49,719 nt of DNA. Source: Gammaproteobacteria bacterium (lineage in GTDB: Bacteria; Pseudomonadota; Gammaproteobacteria; Pseudomonadales; Pseudohongiellaceae). Both the position numbers and the translations under genes were made by a program. The notes beneath the pieces were generated by a model. The model saw only the letters and a program-made list of their open reading frames with translations, was not told where the DNA came from and did no database searches. The stretch covers positions 1 through 49,719 of the forward strand of contig JAPKAI010000011.1 in the NCBI GenBank assembly GCA_028825335.1, in the 5' to 3' direction. Shown piece by piece: positions 1 to 7,661 of this stretch. Position 1 is the first letter of the stretch, and each line of letters begins with the position of its first letter.

Positions 1-101
1 TGCGCGATGTGGTGTTGATTCCTGAGATTGGTCATTGGGTTCAGCAGGAAGCGCCTGCTGAGACCAACGCTGCCATGATGGAGTTTCTCAACTCACTATA
101 A
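1..101 (+). CDS. alpha/beta hydrolase, C-terminal end only (partial)
   Basis: The window opens inside a reading frame that ends with TAA at 99-101. The last ~32 residues read RDVVLIPEIGHWVQQEAP... and then a helix ending MMEFLNSL. A hydrophobic strand followed by GHW-x-QxEAP is the usual C-terminal catalytic-histidine motif of epoxide hydrolase/haloalkane dehalogenase-like alpha/beta hydrolases; the His would be the third member of the triad. The nucleophile and the N-terminus lie outside the window, so the substrate cannot be guessed. It converges on the gene at 113-850 with only 11 bases between. Confidence 0.6.
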   Translation, partial: RDVVLIPEIGHWVQQEAPAETNAAMMEFLNSL

Positions 102-112
102 ATAGTGCGGGT

Positions 113-850
113 TTATTCGATTCTTACGGGCAAGAGCAGATCGCTGCCAGCTGGTCGTTGCACATCGAAGGCTTTTAGGGTGATTGCCACGAAGCTGTAG
201 TAACCGATTAGACCGCTCAGATCCATCACGCCTTGTTCACCGAAAATGTCGATAGCTCGAGCAAAGGTTTCCGAACTCACTCTTTCCTCGCTGATTACCT
301 CGCGCGCGAATTTTACAATTACCTGTTCTGTTTCCCCAAAGCCTGCTATGGCTTGATTGTCTTCGACGGATCTTCTGAAGCGTACAATATCGATAATGCT
401 CTGCTCTAACCCTGCTGCTATCGCTAATGGTTCATGTGCTGTGTATTCATATTGATTGTTGATCTCACGCGCCGTGGAGATGATCGCTAGCTCTGTTAGG
501 CGCTGATCGCGGTCGGACTCATAACGGACTCGCAGGCGTACGTCGAACATTGCCTGCGCTAATTCTGGGCTATTCATCCAGGCGCCTATCGGCCCGCGTA
601 GTCCAGATCCGTATCCCGTGCCGGGGCTGACATAGGTATCGAAGGCTTCCCTGCCAGCAGCATCCAAATCAGCTCTTTGAACCTGGGGCAGTCTGGCCAG
701 TGAGTCCAAATGAACGTCGTCAGGAAAGTCAGCTGCGCTGAGCGAGGTTGGCATAGTAAAGCCGGCCTCGGCAGCTATGAGCGTGGTTAAGGGCGCGATA
801 GGAGTCGCGATAATGGTTAGTAGCAGGAGGCTCAATAAATTTCGACTCAT
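113..850 (-). CDS. Exported carboxymuconolactone decarboxylase (CMD)-like protein
   Basis: This 245-residue protein begins with a hydrophobic segment (MSRNLLSLLLLTIIATPIAP...LIAAEAG) that looks like a signal peptide. The middle has the CMD/AhpD-like helix RLTELAIISTAREINNQYEYTAHE, followed by an AIAAGL turn. Canonical CMD proteins have E and H here, and both are present; the CxxC of AhpD peroxidases is absent, so peroxidase activity is not expected. I chose the ATG at 850 because the protein then starts directly with a signal peptide and has AAGG about 10 bases upstream; an ATG at 940 would add 30 residues. It is divergent from the amidohydrolase at 1102. Its substrate is unknown, and export of a CMD protein is unusual but seen in marine proteobacteria. 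Confidence 0.8.
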   Translation of the reverse strand: MSRNLLSLLLLTIIATPIAPLTTLIAAEAGFTMPTSLSAADFPDDVHLDSLARLPQVQRADLDAAGREAFDTYVSPGTGYGSGLRGPIGAWMNSPELAQAMFDVRLRVRYESDRDQRLTELAIISTAREINNQYEYTAHEPLAIAAGLEQSIIDIVRFRRSVEDNQAIAGFGETEQVIVKFAREVISEERVSSETFARAIDIFGEQGVMDLSGLIGYYSFVAITLKAFDVQRPAGSDLLLPVRIE

Positions 851-1101
851 GGGAATAGGCCTTGGTTGTAAGTGTGATAGGAAAAGCATAGAAGAAGCAT
901 AGCCTATGTATATGGTTGGTCGCGACAGCAATCGGGGCAATTTTCTCCAATAGAAGTACTTTCTAGAGAGGGCCAGTCGAGGCCATGTAAAAACCCTGAA
1001 ATTGACACTGAAGCTTACGCGTTAAAACCCCTTTCATTCGAGGAGCGGGTCTATTAGTCTCTGTCGACGAATACTGGATCAAGCAGTGCGCTAGCACTGC
1101 A

Positions 1102-2496
1102 ATGGAATCAAATTATATGCCGTCGTCTAACTCTCGTACCTTATCCTTCAAAATTTCAAGTAATGTAACTTGGCTCGCGCGCTCATTGGCTGTGATGCTC
1201 TCAGTATTCGCCATTAGTCAGTCAGCTCAAGCGGCGGATGAGGCTCTGAAGAGCGATATTGACGCCTACTACGAATCACACCTTTCCGAATTGTTTCTCT
1301 GGTTTCATCAGAATCCTGAACTGGGTTTTCTCGAGCAGGAGACGGCAGCTCGGCTTGCGGCTGAACTTCGAGGTTTGGGTATCGAGGTAACTGAGGGAGT
1401 GGGGGGAACTGGTTTGGTTGGCATGATTCGTAATGGGTTGGGACCTCTTGTATTGGTGCGCGCCGACATGGATGGCTTGCCCATTTTAGAAGATAGCGGG
1501 CTTAGCTATGCGTCGCGAAACCGGCAGATAAACATGAGCGGTGAAGATGTGCCGGTCATGCACGCCTGCGGCCACGATATGCATATGGCCAGCCTTGTTG
1601 GCACGGCAAAGATGCTGATGGATAACATGGACAAGTGGAGCGGGACCGTGATGTTGGTCGGACAGCCTGCAGAAGAAATCATCAATGGCGCGAAGGCGAT
1701 GCTGGAAGATGGCCTTTATCAGCGATTCGGCGTGCCTGACTATGCGATAGGTTTACATGTGAGTTCGGGCGCGCCTTCGGGGCTAGTCACAGTGCGGGAA
1801 GGCATCGTGCAGTCCAGTTCAGACAGCGTGGATATTAAGGTGAGAGGCATCGGCGGTCACGGAGCTTATCCTCATCAGACCATCGATCCGATCTATGTGT
1901 CTTCTCAATTGGTGATCGCCTTGCAGGGCATAATTAGTCGCCAGATCAATCCTCTCGCTCCGGCAGTAATTACCGTAGGTTCGTTTCAGGGCGGCAGTAA
2001 GCACAATATAATTTCAAATGAGGTGGACCTGCAATTGACTGTGCGTGCGGACTCAGAGGAAACCAGAAACGAGGTGCTTGCAAGAATTCGCGATATGGCG
2101 GCCAATATCGGTAGGCTCAATGGTCTGCCAGATGACTTGCTGCCGGTGGTTAGGATGGGATTCGAAAGCACGCCGACCAATGTCAATAATAGCGATGCAG
2201 TAAATAAGGTGCTGCCGGCGTGGGAAGAGCAGCTGGGTTACGATCCGCTCTTGACCTCGCAACGTCCCGGTATGGGAGCGGAGGATTTTGCTTACTTCAC
2301 GCAGACCGAGCATAAGGTGCCTGGTGTATTCTTTTCTGTCGGCGGCACGCCGCCTGACCTGATGCGCCAGATAATTGCGGGCAGTATTAACGCGCCACCG
2401 CATCATTCTGCTTTCTTTCGTATCGATCCTAATTCAGTCAAGGCTGGAGTCGAAGCGATGTACACGGCAGCTGTGGAGTTGCTGAATAATCCCTGA
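1102..2496 (+). CDS. Exported M20-family metallo-amidohydrolase
   Basis: 464 residues. An N-terminal signal peptide is visible up to about residue 45 (RSLAVMLSVFAISQSAQAA). The M20D di-metal site is recognisable: RADMDGLP near 120-126, HACGHDMH at 154-161 with the ligands C156, H158 and H161, QPAEE at 188-192, the GGHGAYPH dimerisation-domain motif in the middle and GMGAEDFAYF near the C-terminus. Relatives (hippurate hydrolase, IAA-amino acid hydrolase, N-acyl-amino-acid hydrolases) cleave an amide bond of an N-acyl amino acid; the exact substrate is not visible. The signal peptide places it in the periplasm. The PQQ dehydrogenase follows after 54 bases on the same strand, so co-transcription is plausible. 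An ATG five codons further in (1117) is a possible alternative start. Confidence 0.9.
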   Translation: MESNYMPSSNSRTLSFKISSNVTWLARSLAVMLSVFAISQSAQAADEALKSDIDAYYESHLSELFLWFHQNPELGFLEQETAARLAAELRGLGIEVTEGVGGTGLVGMIRNGLGPLVLVRADMDGLPILEDSGLSYASRNRQINMSGEDVPVMHACGHDMHMASLVGTAKMLMDNMDKWSGTVMLVGQPAEEIINGAKAMLEDGLYQRFGVPDYAIGLHVSSGAPSGLVTVREGIVQSSSDSVDIKVRGIGGHGAYPHQTIDPIYVSSQLVIALQGIISRQINPLAPAVITVGSFQGGSKHNIISNEVDLQLTVRADSEETRNEVLARIRDMAANIGRLNGLPDDLLPVVRMGFESTPTNVNNSDAVNKVLPAWEEQLGYDPLLTSQRPGMGAEDFAYFTQTEHKVPGVFFSVGGTPPDLMRQIIAGSINAPPHHSAFFRIDPNSVKAGVEAMYTAAVELLNNP

Positions 2497-2550
2497 GGAT
2501 CTTTGTTAGTTTCAAATAAAAAATAGCGAGCTCTTAGCCTAAAAGGAATA

Positions 2551-4584
2551 ATGATGGACACCCTAGTTTGTAACCCCAAAATCGGACTCGCTGCTGGGTT
2601 GTTGTTTTCTGTTTTCTTTTCTGGGATTGGATATGCGGCCGATGCGCCGGCGTCCAGCACTTTTACTGAGGCGCAGTTCGAATCAGGAGAGGCTTTGTAT
2701 CAACAACGATGTTCGCTCTGTCATGGTGTGGATCTGGATAGTGCGGCGGCCCCGGAATTAGTCGGCGCGACCTTTCGTAAGAGTTGGTCTCGGCTAGGGG
2801 CTAGTGTTGGCGAGTTATTTAACCTTATTGTCACATCTATGCCGCCGAGTCAGCCGGGCAGTCTGAGCGACGCGCAGGGGTTAGATGTCCTTGCTTTTAT
2901 CCTCGGCAGCAACAATGTATTGCAAGGCAGTGAAGAGTTAAAGGATGACTACGGCTACCTAAGTGCTATACCTCTTTCAAGGGGTGACGAAGTGTTGGAT
3001 AGCGCAGCGACTTTTATCGAAGGTGTGTACGGAATCGAACCGAGCGGCACTGGGCCATCGTTCGACGAGTTGCTGGCGGCTGCAGATAACTCGCAGGACT
3101 GGCTCTATCACAATCAGAATTATCAGGGTACGCGTTATTCCGAGTTAGTCGAGATCGACACGTCCAACGCAAATAATCTACAACAAGTCTGCGCCTATCA
3201 ACTGAATACCAATGCGACTATGCAAAACGGTCCCATCGTCTATCAGGGCACGATGTATGTGACCAATGCGACCCATACGGCAGCTATTAATGCCGCCACT
3301 TGTCAGAAGATATGGACTTACGATTGGGAGCCCAAGGACCGCATGGTATGGGGAAACAACCGTGGCGTCGCGATCAGGGATGGCTACGTAGTTCGAGGCA
3401 CAGCGGATGGTTATCTACTGGCCCTCGATTCGGCCAATGGGAATCTTCTGTGGGCGCGACAGGTCGCCGATCCTTGGTTGGGTGAAACATTTACCATGCC
3501 GCCGATGATCTATGAAGACATGATACTGATCGGTCCGGCGGGTAGTGAGAACGCGATTTCGGGCTGGGTCGGTGCTTTCTCAATTCACGATGGTGAAGAG
3601 CTTTGGAAATTCCAAACCGTACCGGAGGCAGCTGCAGGCGGCGGAGAGACTTGGGGTAACCCGGAGAACATCCCACTCGGTGGCGGTGCTGTCTGGACAC
3701 CTTTAAGCATGGATATGGAGCTAGGCGAGCTATACGCGGCGGTTACCAATCCTGCGCCAGATTTGCCTGCTTATCTGCGTCCAGGGGAAAATCTCTACAC
3801 CAATAACATTGTCGCGCTCGACGTGCACACGGGCGAGCTTAACTGGCATAAGGCACTCGTGCCAAATGACGATCACGACTGGGATTTGACTCAAGTTAGT
3901 CCGGTATTGAAGGCGGGACGCAATAACGTGTCTCGTGACTTCGTTGCGACTGTAGGCAAGGACGGGATCCTACGCGGCCTGGACAAGCAGACGCACGAGA
4001 TTCTGTATGAGACTCCTGTTACTACGATACTAAATGCTGAAGTGCCCGTAACTCAAGAAGGTGTCTTCGCCTGTCCTGGTGTCTACGGAGGCGTGCTTTG
4101 GAGTGGGCCTGCTTATCACCCAGGTGAGAAATTATTGATAACACCATCGATAGACTACTGTGCGCGGTTCACGGCGGCAGAGGATGTGGAATACATTCCG
4201 GGTCAGTTATTTATGGGAGGGAGCGTGCTCCCAGATGAGGGAGTGCAGACGGGTTGGCTCACTGCGATAGACGCAGAGTCAGGAGACGTTAAGTGGCGTT
4301 ATCATTCGCCTACTCCTATGGTATCGGGTGTAACAACAACGGCTGGCGGCTTGGTGATAAGTGGCGAGCTTACTGGCAACCTTCTGCTAATGGATGCCGG
4401 CTCGGGAGACATCTTACATAGCGTCAATACTGGTGCTCCAGTGGGTGGTGGTATTGTGACCTATGAGGTTGAAGGGAGGCAGTACATAGCCACTAATTCT
4501 GGCAATGCGATGCTAACTTTTAGAACTGGCACGGAGTCGCAACGAACCGGGAGCATTATTGTCTATGCCTTGCCCAAAGAATAA
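2551..4584 (+). CDS. Periplasmic PQQ-dependent dehydrogenase with N-terminal cytochrome c domain
   Basis: 677 residues. A signal peptide (to about residue 30) is followed by a cytochrome c domain with haem motif CSLCH at 54-58 and a likely Met ligand in TSMPPSQPG. The rest is an eight-bladed PQQ propeller: it starts with DWLYHNQNYQGTRYS, includes NNDDHDW-type and ACPGVYGGVLWSGPAYHP motifs, and ends with VSGVTTTAGGLVISGE and GGGIVTYEVEGRQYIA, all typical of quinoprotein alcohol dehydrogenases. Most quinohaemoprotein ADHs carry the haem domain at the C-terminus; here it is at the N-terminus. The substrate (alcohol, aldehyde or sugar) is unknown. AAGGA at 2543-2547 sits 3 bases before ATG 2551 and 6 before ATG 2554, so the second ATG may be the true start. 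Confidence 0.9.
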   Translation: MMDTLVCNPKIGLAAGLLFSVFFSGIGYAADAPASSTFTEAQFESGEALYQQRCSLCHGVDLDSAAAPELVGATFRKSWSRLGASVGELFNLIVTSMPPSQPGSLSDAQGLDVLAFILGSNNVLQGSEELKDDYGYLSAIPLSRGDEVLDSAATFIEGVYGIEPSGTGPSFDELLAAADNSQDWLYHNQNYQGTRYSELVEIDTSNANNLQQVCAYQLNTNATMQNGPIVYQGTMYVTNATHTAAINAATCQKIWTYDWEPKDRMVWGNNRGVAIRDGYVVRGTADGYLLALDSANGNLLWARQVADPWLGETFTMPPMIYEDMILIGPAGSENAISGWVGAFSIHDGEELWKFQTVPEAAAGGGETWGNPENIPLGGGAVWTPLSMDMELGELYAAVTNPAPDLPAYLRPGENLYTNNIVALDVHTGELNWHKALVPNDDHDWDLTQVSPVLKAGRNNVSRDFVATVGKDGILRGLDKQTHEILYETPVTTILNAEVPVTQEGVFACPGVYGGVLWSGPAYHPGEKLLITPSIDYCARFTAAEDVEYIPGQLFMGGSVLPDEGVQTGWLTAIDAESGDVKWRYHSPTPMVSGVTTTAGGLVISGELTGNLLLMDAGSGDILHSVNTGAPVGGGIVTYEVEGRQYIATNSGNAMLTFRTGTESQRTGSIIVYALPKE

Positions 4585-4607
4585 TTGGTAGGCCCTAACT
4601 GATCTTT

Positions 4608-4629
4608 GGGCTATTTGTATTAATAGCCC
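4608..4629. terminator. Hairpin between convergent genes
   Basis: A perfect 8-bp inverted repeat, GGGCTATT at 4608-4615 and AATAGCCC at 4622-4629 with a 6-base loop, lies in the 61-base gap between the convergent PQQ dehydrogenase and CoA-transferase genes. It lacks a long T tract but its position suits a bidirectional terminator. Confidence 0.5.
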
Positions 4630-4645
4630 TTGCGCGATCATAAGA

Positions 4646-5830
4646 CTAGACGACTCGTTTCTCTCTCAGCTCTGCGATTTCACTTTCGCTATAGCCAAGC
4701 TCCTGCATGATTTCGTCAGTGTGCTCGCCGAGTGTGGGCGGGCGCGTGCGGATTTCGCCCGGTGTTTCCGATAGCTCGACAGGTGTCTTCATCAATGGGG
4801 CTGGCTTGTCCAGACCAGGATATTCCACGAGTTGGAACAAGCCCTTCGCGGCAACATGCGGGTCATCTAGCACTTCCTGAGGCGAGAGTACTGGGCCTGC
4901 TGGCAATCTTGCTGCTTCCATTTCTGCGAGTACTTCCTTCGAAGTTCTCTGGGCACACCAGGCCGCGGTTCTTTCGCTGATCAATTCGCCGTTGTCGCCT
5001 CGAGAAATGTCGTCCTTAAAGCGCGGATCAGTTATCCAATGGTCTTCGCCCATTAGATCGGTCCAGCGTTTAAATAAAGGTCCACCAACTGACTGCACTA
5101 ATACCCAGCCATCTCTCGTCTTGAAAGTGTCGGCAGGCCCTGAGGTCTGCGAGCGGTTGAGGGTTGCCACGCGATTAAGCTGAATGGCATTCTGCTCGAT
5201 AGCGGTGCCGTTCATCATAGTAAGTGCGGTGTTAAAAAGAGAGCCCTCTACCATCTGACCTTTACCGGTCTTCTGCCTCTCGAACAAGGCAGCCATAGTG
5301 CCGAAAGCCGATAAGCTGGCAGTGCCGAAATCGATATACGGGGGGTAGGCCTTGACCGGCTGGTCTGGTGTGCCTGACATATACATGGCGCCCGACATGG
5401 CCTGACCTAGGCCGTCGAAGCCGACGCGGTTTGCATAGGGGCCGCCGCGGCCGAAGGCAGAGACTGTAGTGAGGATAATATCTGGCTTGGTAGCCTTGAG
5501 GCTCTCGTAATCAAGGCCCATCGCCTCGAGTGTGTCCGGTGGAAGGTTCGCAATGACCACGTCGGCGGTCTTCACCAGCTTTTTGACGATTTCGCGTCCC
5601 TCGGGCTTCATCGGATTGAGTGTCAGGCACTTTTTATTGCGTGCCAGCTGCATGAATAGGCTTCCGTCGCCCTTATCGCTGATCGGGGACAGGAACCGAT
5701 CCTCACTGCCATCGATCTTTTCAATTCGAATAACTTCGGCCCCCATATCCCCTAAGAGCGTGCCACAGTAGGGCCCTGCGATGTAACGACCAAAATCTAG
5801 TACCCGAATTCCTTTTAAAACCTGCGTCAT
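4646..5830 (-). CDS. CaiB/BaiF family (class III) CoA-transferase
   Basis: 394 residues, the family's usual length. It begins LKGIRVLDFGRYIAGPYCGTLLGDMGAEVIRIEK, the hallmark CaiB/BaiF opening, and has the catalytic aspartate in YIDFGT (D167, equivalent to Asp169 of formyl-CoA transferase). GRGGPYANRVGFDGLGQAMSG is the typical CoA-binding loop region. The enzyme moves CoA from one carboxylic acid to another in the cytoplasm. Members act on carnitine, formate/oxalate, bile acids, succinate or racemise alpha-methylacyl-CoA; sequence alone does not say which. It stands alone, convergent with the PQQ dehydrogenase and separated by about 250 bp from the next gene. Confidence 0.92.
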   Translation of the reverse strand: MTQVLKGIRVLDFGRYIAGPYCGTLLGDMGAEVIRIEKIDGSEDRFLSPISDKGDGSLFMQLARNKKCLTLNPMKPEGREIVKKLVKTADVVIANLPPDTLEAMGLDYESLKATKPDIILTTVSAFGRGGPYANRVGFDGLGQAMSGAMYMSGTPDQPVKAYPPYIDFGTASLSAFGTMAALFERQKTGKGQMVEGSLFNTALTMMNGTAIEQNAIQLNRVATLNRSQTSGPADTFKTRDGWVLVQSVGGPLFKRWTDLMGEDHWITDPRFKDDISRGDNGELISERTAAWCAQRTSKEVLAEMEAARLPAGPVLSPQEVLDDPHVAAKGLFQLVEYPGLDKPAPLMKTPVELSETPGEIRTRPPTLGEHTDEIMQELGYSESEIAELREKRVV

Positions 5831-6016
5831 ACTTTGCTTCCATTATGTGAGAATGTTCTTAAATTTGAGCTGAAATATTAACATAAGCAACTAATTTATA
5901 GAGATATTTACCTGTAGATAAATTTTACACCCATGCTTATTTTTGTGAGGTGGTTAACGTATTTCGTCACGCTACTTCTGCATACTCTCTGTTAAATGAG
6001 ATGCCAACCACATTGA

Positions 6017-6043
6017 GACTAAAATGTTCTAAAGATTTTAGTC
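6017..6043. promoter_or_regulatory. 9-bp perfect inverted repeat upstream of the small zinc-finger gene
   Basis: GACTAAAAT at 6017-6025 and ATTTTAGTC at 6035-6043 form a perfect inverted repeat with a 9-base spacer, 40 bases before the start at 6083. It could be an operator for a dimeric regulator or a 5'-leader hairpin. The rest of the 250-base gap 5831-6082 is AT-rich with no other clear element. Confidence 0.4.
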
Positions 6044-6082
6044 ACGTGCTTTAACAGACTGTACTGCAAGAGAATTTACGTG

Positions 6083-6259
6083 ATGACTTTGGCTGAAAAT
6101 AAGAACGTATCGAAACAAGGTCTGAATGAGCTAACTTCTATTTTGAAAAAGCCCTATCAAGATGCCTGTAATGTCTGTAAAGGCGCCGGCAAGGTTACTG
6201 ACAGCAGCTTTTCCCCCAAGTGCAAAGGCAGCGGGAAGAGTCTGTTAAGGCTACTCTGA
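6083..6259 (+). CDS. Small DnaJ-type (CxxCxGxG) zinc-finger-like protein, 58 aa
   Basis: An ATG at 6083 opens a 58-codon frame ending TGA 6257-6259. An AAGAGA-like ribosome-binding site precedes the start. The second half reads DACNVCKGAGKV ... SPKCKGSGKSLL: one complete CxxCxGxG zinc knuckle as in DnaJ, followed about 15 residues later by a second one that has lost its first cysteine (K-C-K-G-S-G). A DnaJ zinc-binding centre is made of paired CxxCxGxG motifs, so this looks like a single centre in a stand-alone protein. A partner or function cannot be read from the context; the gene is followed by a terminator-like hairpin and then a methyltransferase. Confidence 0.6.
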   Translation: MTLAENKNVSKQGLNELTSILKKPYQDACNVCKGAGKVTDSSFSPKCKGSGKSLLRLL

Positions 6260-6284
6260 AGCTCTCATAGCAGATTGAATCCAC

Positions 6285-6322
6285 AAGCCCGGGGCATTTC
6301 ACAAGCTGCCGGGCTTCTTGTT
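6285..6322 (+). terminator. Rho-independent terminator candidate
   Basis: AAGCCCGG (6285-6292) pairs with CCGGGCTT (6309-6316), followed by CTTGTTT. The loop is 16 bases. It lies 25 bases after the small zinc-finger gene and would separate it from the methyltransferase. Confidence 0.5.
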
Positions 6323-6426
6323 TGCCGCACAGTGCTGATTTACAATCCCAATATTCTCCGCTCTGCGGACACGCTCCTGTTTCTGAGGCTAGTCGGCCCA
6401 GTACAGTAAAATACAAAGGTCAGCCC

Positions 6427-7164
6427 ATGATTTCAGCTAGACAGTTACGACTCGGCATACTGCCTATTCTCGCCTCGACCCTTTTCTACATCACGCCCGT
6501 GCAAGCGGCCGAGTTTCCGGGGTATGAAGTAGCCCCAGAGCGCAGAACGACGGGTATTGGTAAGTTCTACATGGGTCGTGAAATTTCTTTCGTGATGGGG
6601 CATCAGGCTGCAGGTTGGCTGAACCGTCCGGGTCGTATTCAGGAAGAGATGCCTGATGAGGTAGTCGCGAACATGGGCTTGGATCCAGATCACGTGGTTG
6701 CTGATATCGGCGCTGGCTCAGGCTATTTCTCTTTTAGGATCGCGAAACTGGTACCCGAAGGCAAGGTGCTGGCGGTGGATATTCAACCGGAGATGCTGGC
6801 AATCATAGACCAGCGCAAGGCTGCGGACGGCGTGACTAATATCGAAGGTGTTATGGGCACGGTGGATGATCCAAACTTGCCACCTAATTCTATCGATGCT
6901 GCAATCATGGTCGATGCCTATCACGAGTTCGATCACCCCTTCGAGATGATAAATGGGATCAACGAAGCGCTTAGAGTTGGAGGTCGCATATTCCTGCTGG
7001 AATACCGCGGTGAAGACGACTCGGTGCCTATTCGGCCGTTGCACAAGATGACAGAAGAGCAGGTAGTAAAAGAAATGGGTGTTTTCGGTCTGGAATGGAC
7101 TGACACGCTAGGCTTTCTGCCTTGGCAGCACATGATGGTATTTACCAAGGTTGCTGCTAATTAA
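6427..7164 (+). CDS. Class I SAM-dependent methyltransferase with N-terminal signal peptide
   Basis: 245 residues. The SAM-binding motif I is VADIGAGSGYFS at 91-102, followed by the acidic strand VLAVDIQPEML, and VDAYHEFDHP is a motif-IV-like segment. Ahead of this domain, residues 1-28 (QLRLGILPILASTLFYITPVQAAEF) look like a cleavable signal peptide, which would send the enzyme out of the cytoplasm where SAM is made. Similar annotated 'methyltransferases' with leaders exist in other proteobacteria, but their substrates are unknown. I chose ATG 6427 because AAGG at 6416-6419 is 7 bases upstream and the leader then starts the protein; an in-frame ATG at 6322 lies within the terminator hairpin region. 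Confidence 0.8.
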   Translation: MISARQLRLGILPILASTLFYITPVQAAEFPGYEVAPERRTTGIGKFYMGREISFVMGHQAAGWLNRPGRIQEEMPDEVVANMGLDPDHVVADIGAGSGYFSFRIAKLVPEGKVLAVDIQPEMLAIIDQRKAADGVTNIEGVMGTVDDPNLPPNSIDAAIMVDAYHEFDHPFEMINGINEALRVGGRIFLLEYRGEDDSVPIRPLHKMTEEQVVKEMGVFGLEWTDTLGFLPWQHMMVFTKVAAN

Positions 7165-7422
7165 CGAGTACATCGTAACGCGCTGCTCGCCTGGCTAGCG
7201 GCGTTAGCTTCAAAACTCCCTTTTGATCTTACGAATCTCTCGTTCTGGTTTCCCACTCTTGCAGGGCCTGCATCCAAACTGTCTGTGAGCGGCATCTTTG
7301 ACTTAGAGATAAGTTTTTTGCCAAGTTTTGTAACACTGATGCAATCATTTATCAGTAGCCTGGCTACTTTGATCAGAAATACACAGAAACCGCCACCATC
7401 TAACGTATGGAGGGTGGGAAAT

Positions 7423-7569
7423 ATGGCAAATCATAGATACACACAGATAACTGTACCGATGGATAGGTATGTAAGAAGTCTTACCCCTAGGGCAAAGGTT
7501 TGGGTGAGCGTACTGGAAGGCAGTCTAGTACTGGTTCTGTTCACATCGTTGGTTTTCTATGTGCACTGA
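7423..7569 (+). CDS. Small single-span membrane protein, 48 aa
   Basis: ATG 7423 follows a strong ribosome-binding site, GGAGG at 7409-7413, with 9-base spacing. The product is MANHRYTQITVPMDRYVRS... followed by a C-terminal hydrophobic stretch (VLEGSLVLVLFTSLVFYVH) that would span the inner membrane once. An upstream in-frame ATG (7285) has no such site. I do not recognise a family. It has its own terminator immediately after, so it is probably a single-gene unit. Confidence 0.55.
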   Translation: MANHRYTQITVPMDRYVRSLTPRAKVWVSVLEGSLVLVLFTSLVFYVH

Positions 7570-7603
7570 TCCTGCTCAGTAGACATTAAGTAGGAAAACA
7601 TTT

Positions 7604-7637
7604 CGAAAAAAGGCAGCGATGCTGTCTTTTTTTTTCG
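7604..7637. terminator. Bidirectional terminator
   Basis: An A-rich arm and GGCAGC (7612-7617), loop GAT, then GCTGTC and a run of about ten T. The A tract before and the T tract after allow termination in both directions between the small membrane protein and the TonB receptor gene that ends at 7662. Confidence 0.75.
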
Positions 7638-7661
7638 AACCAATTTTGAGGGTAGAGTGCC

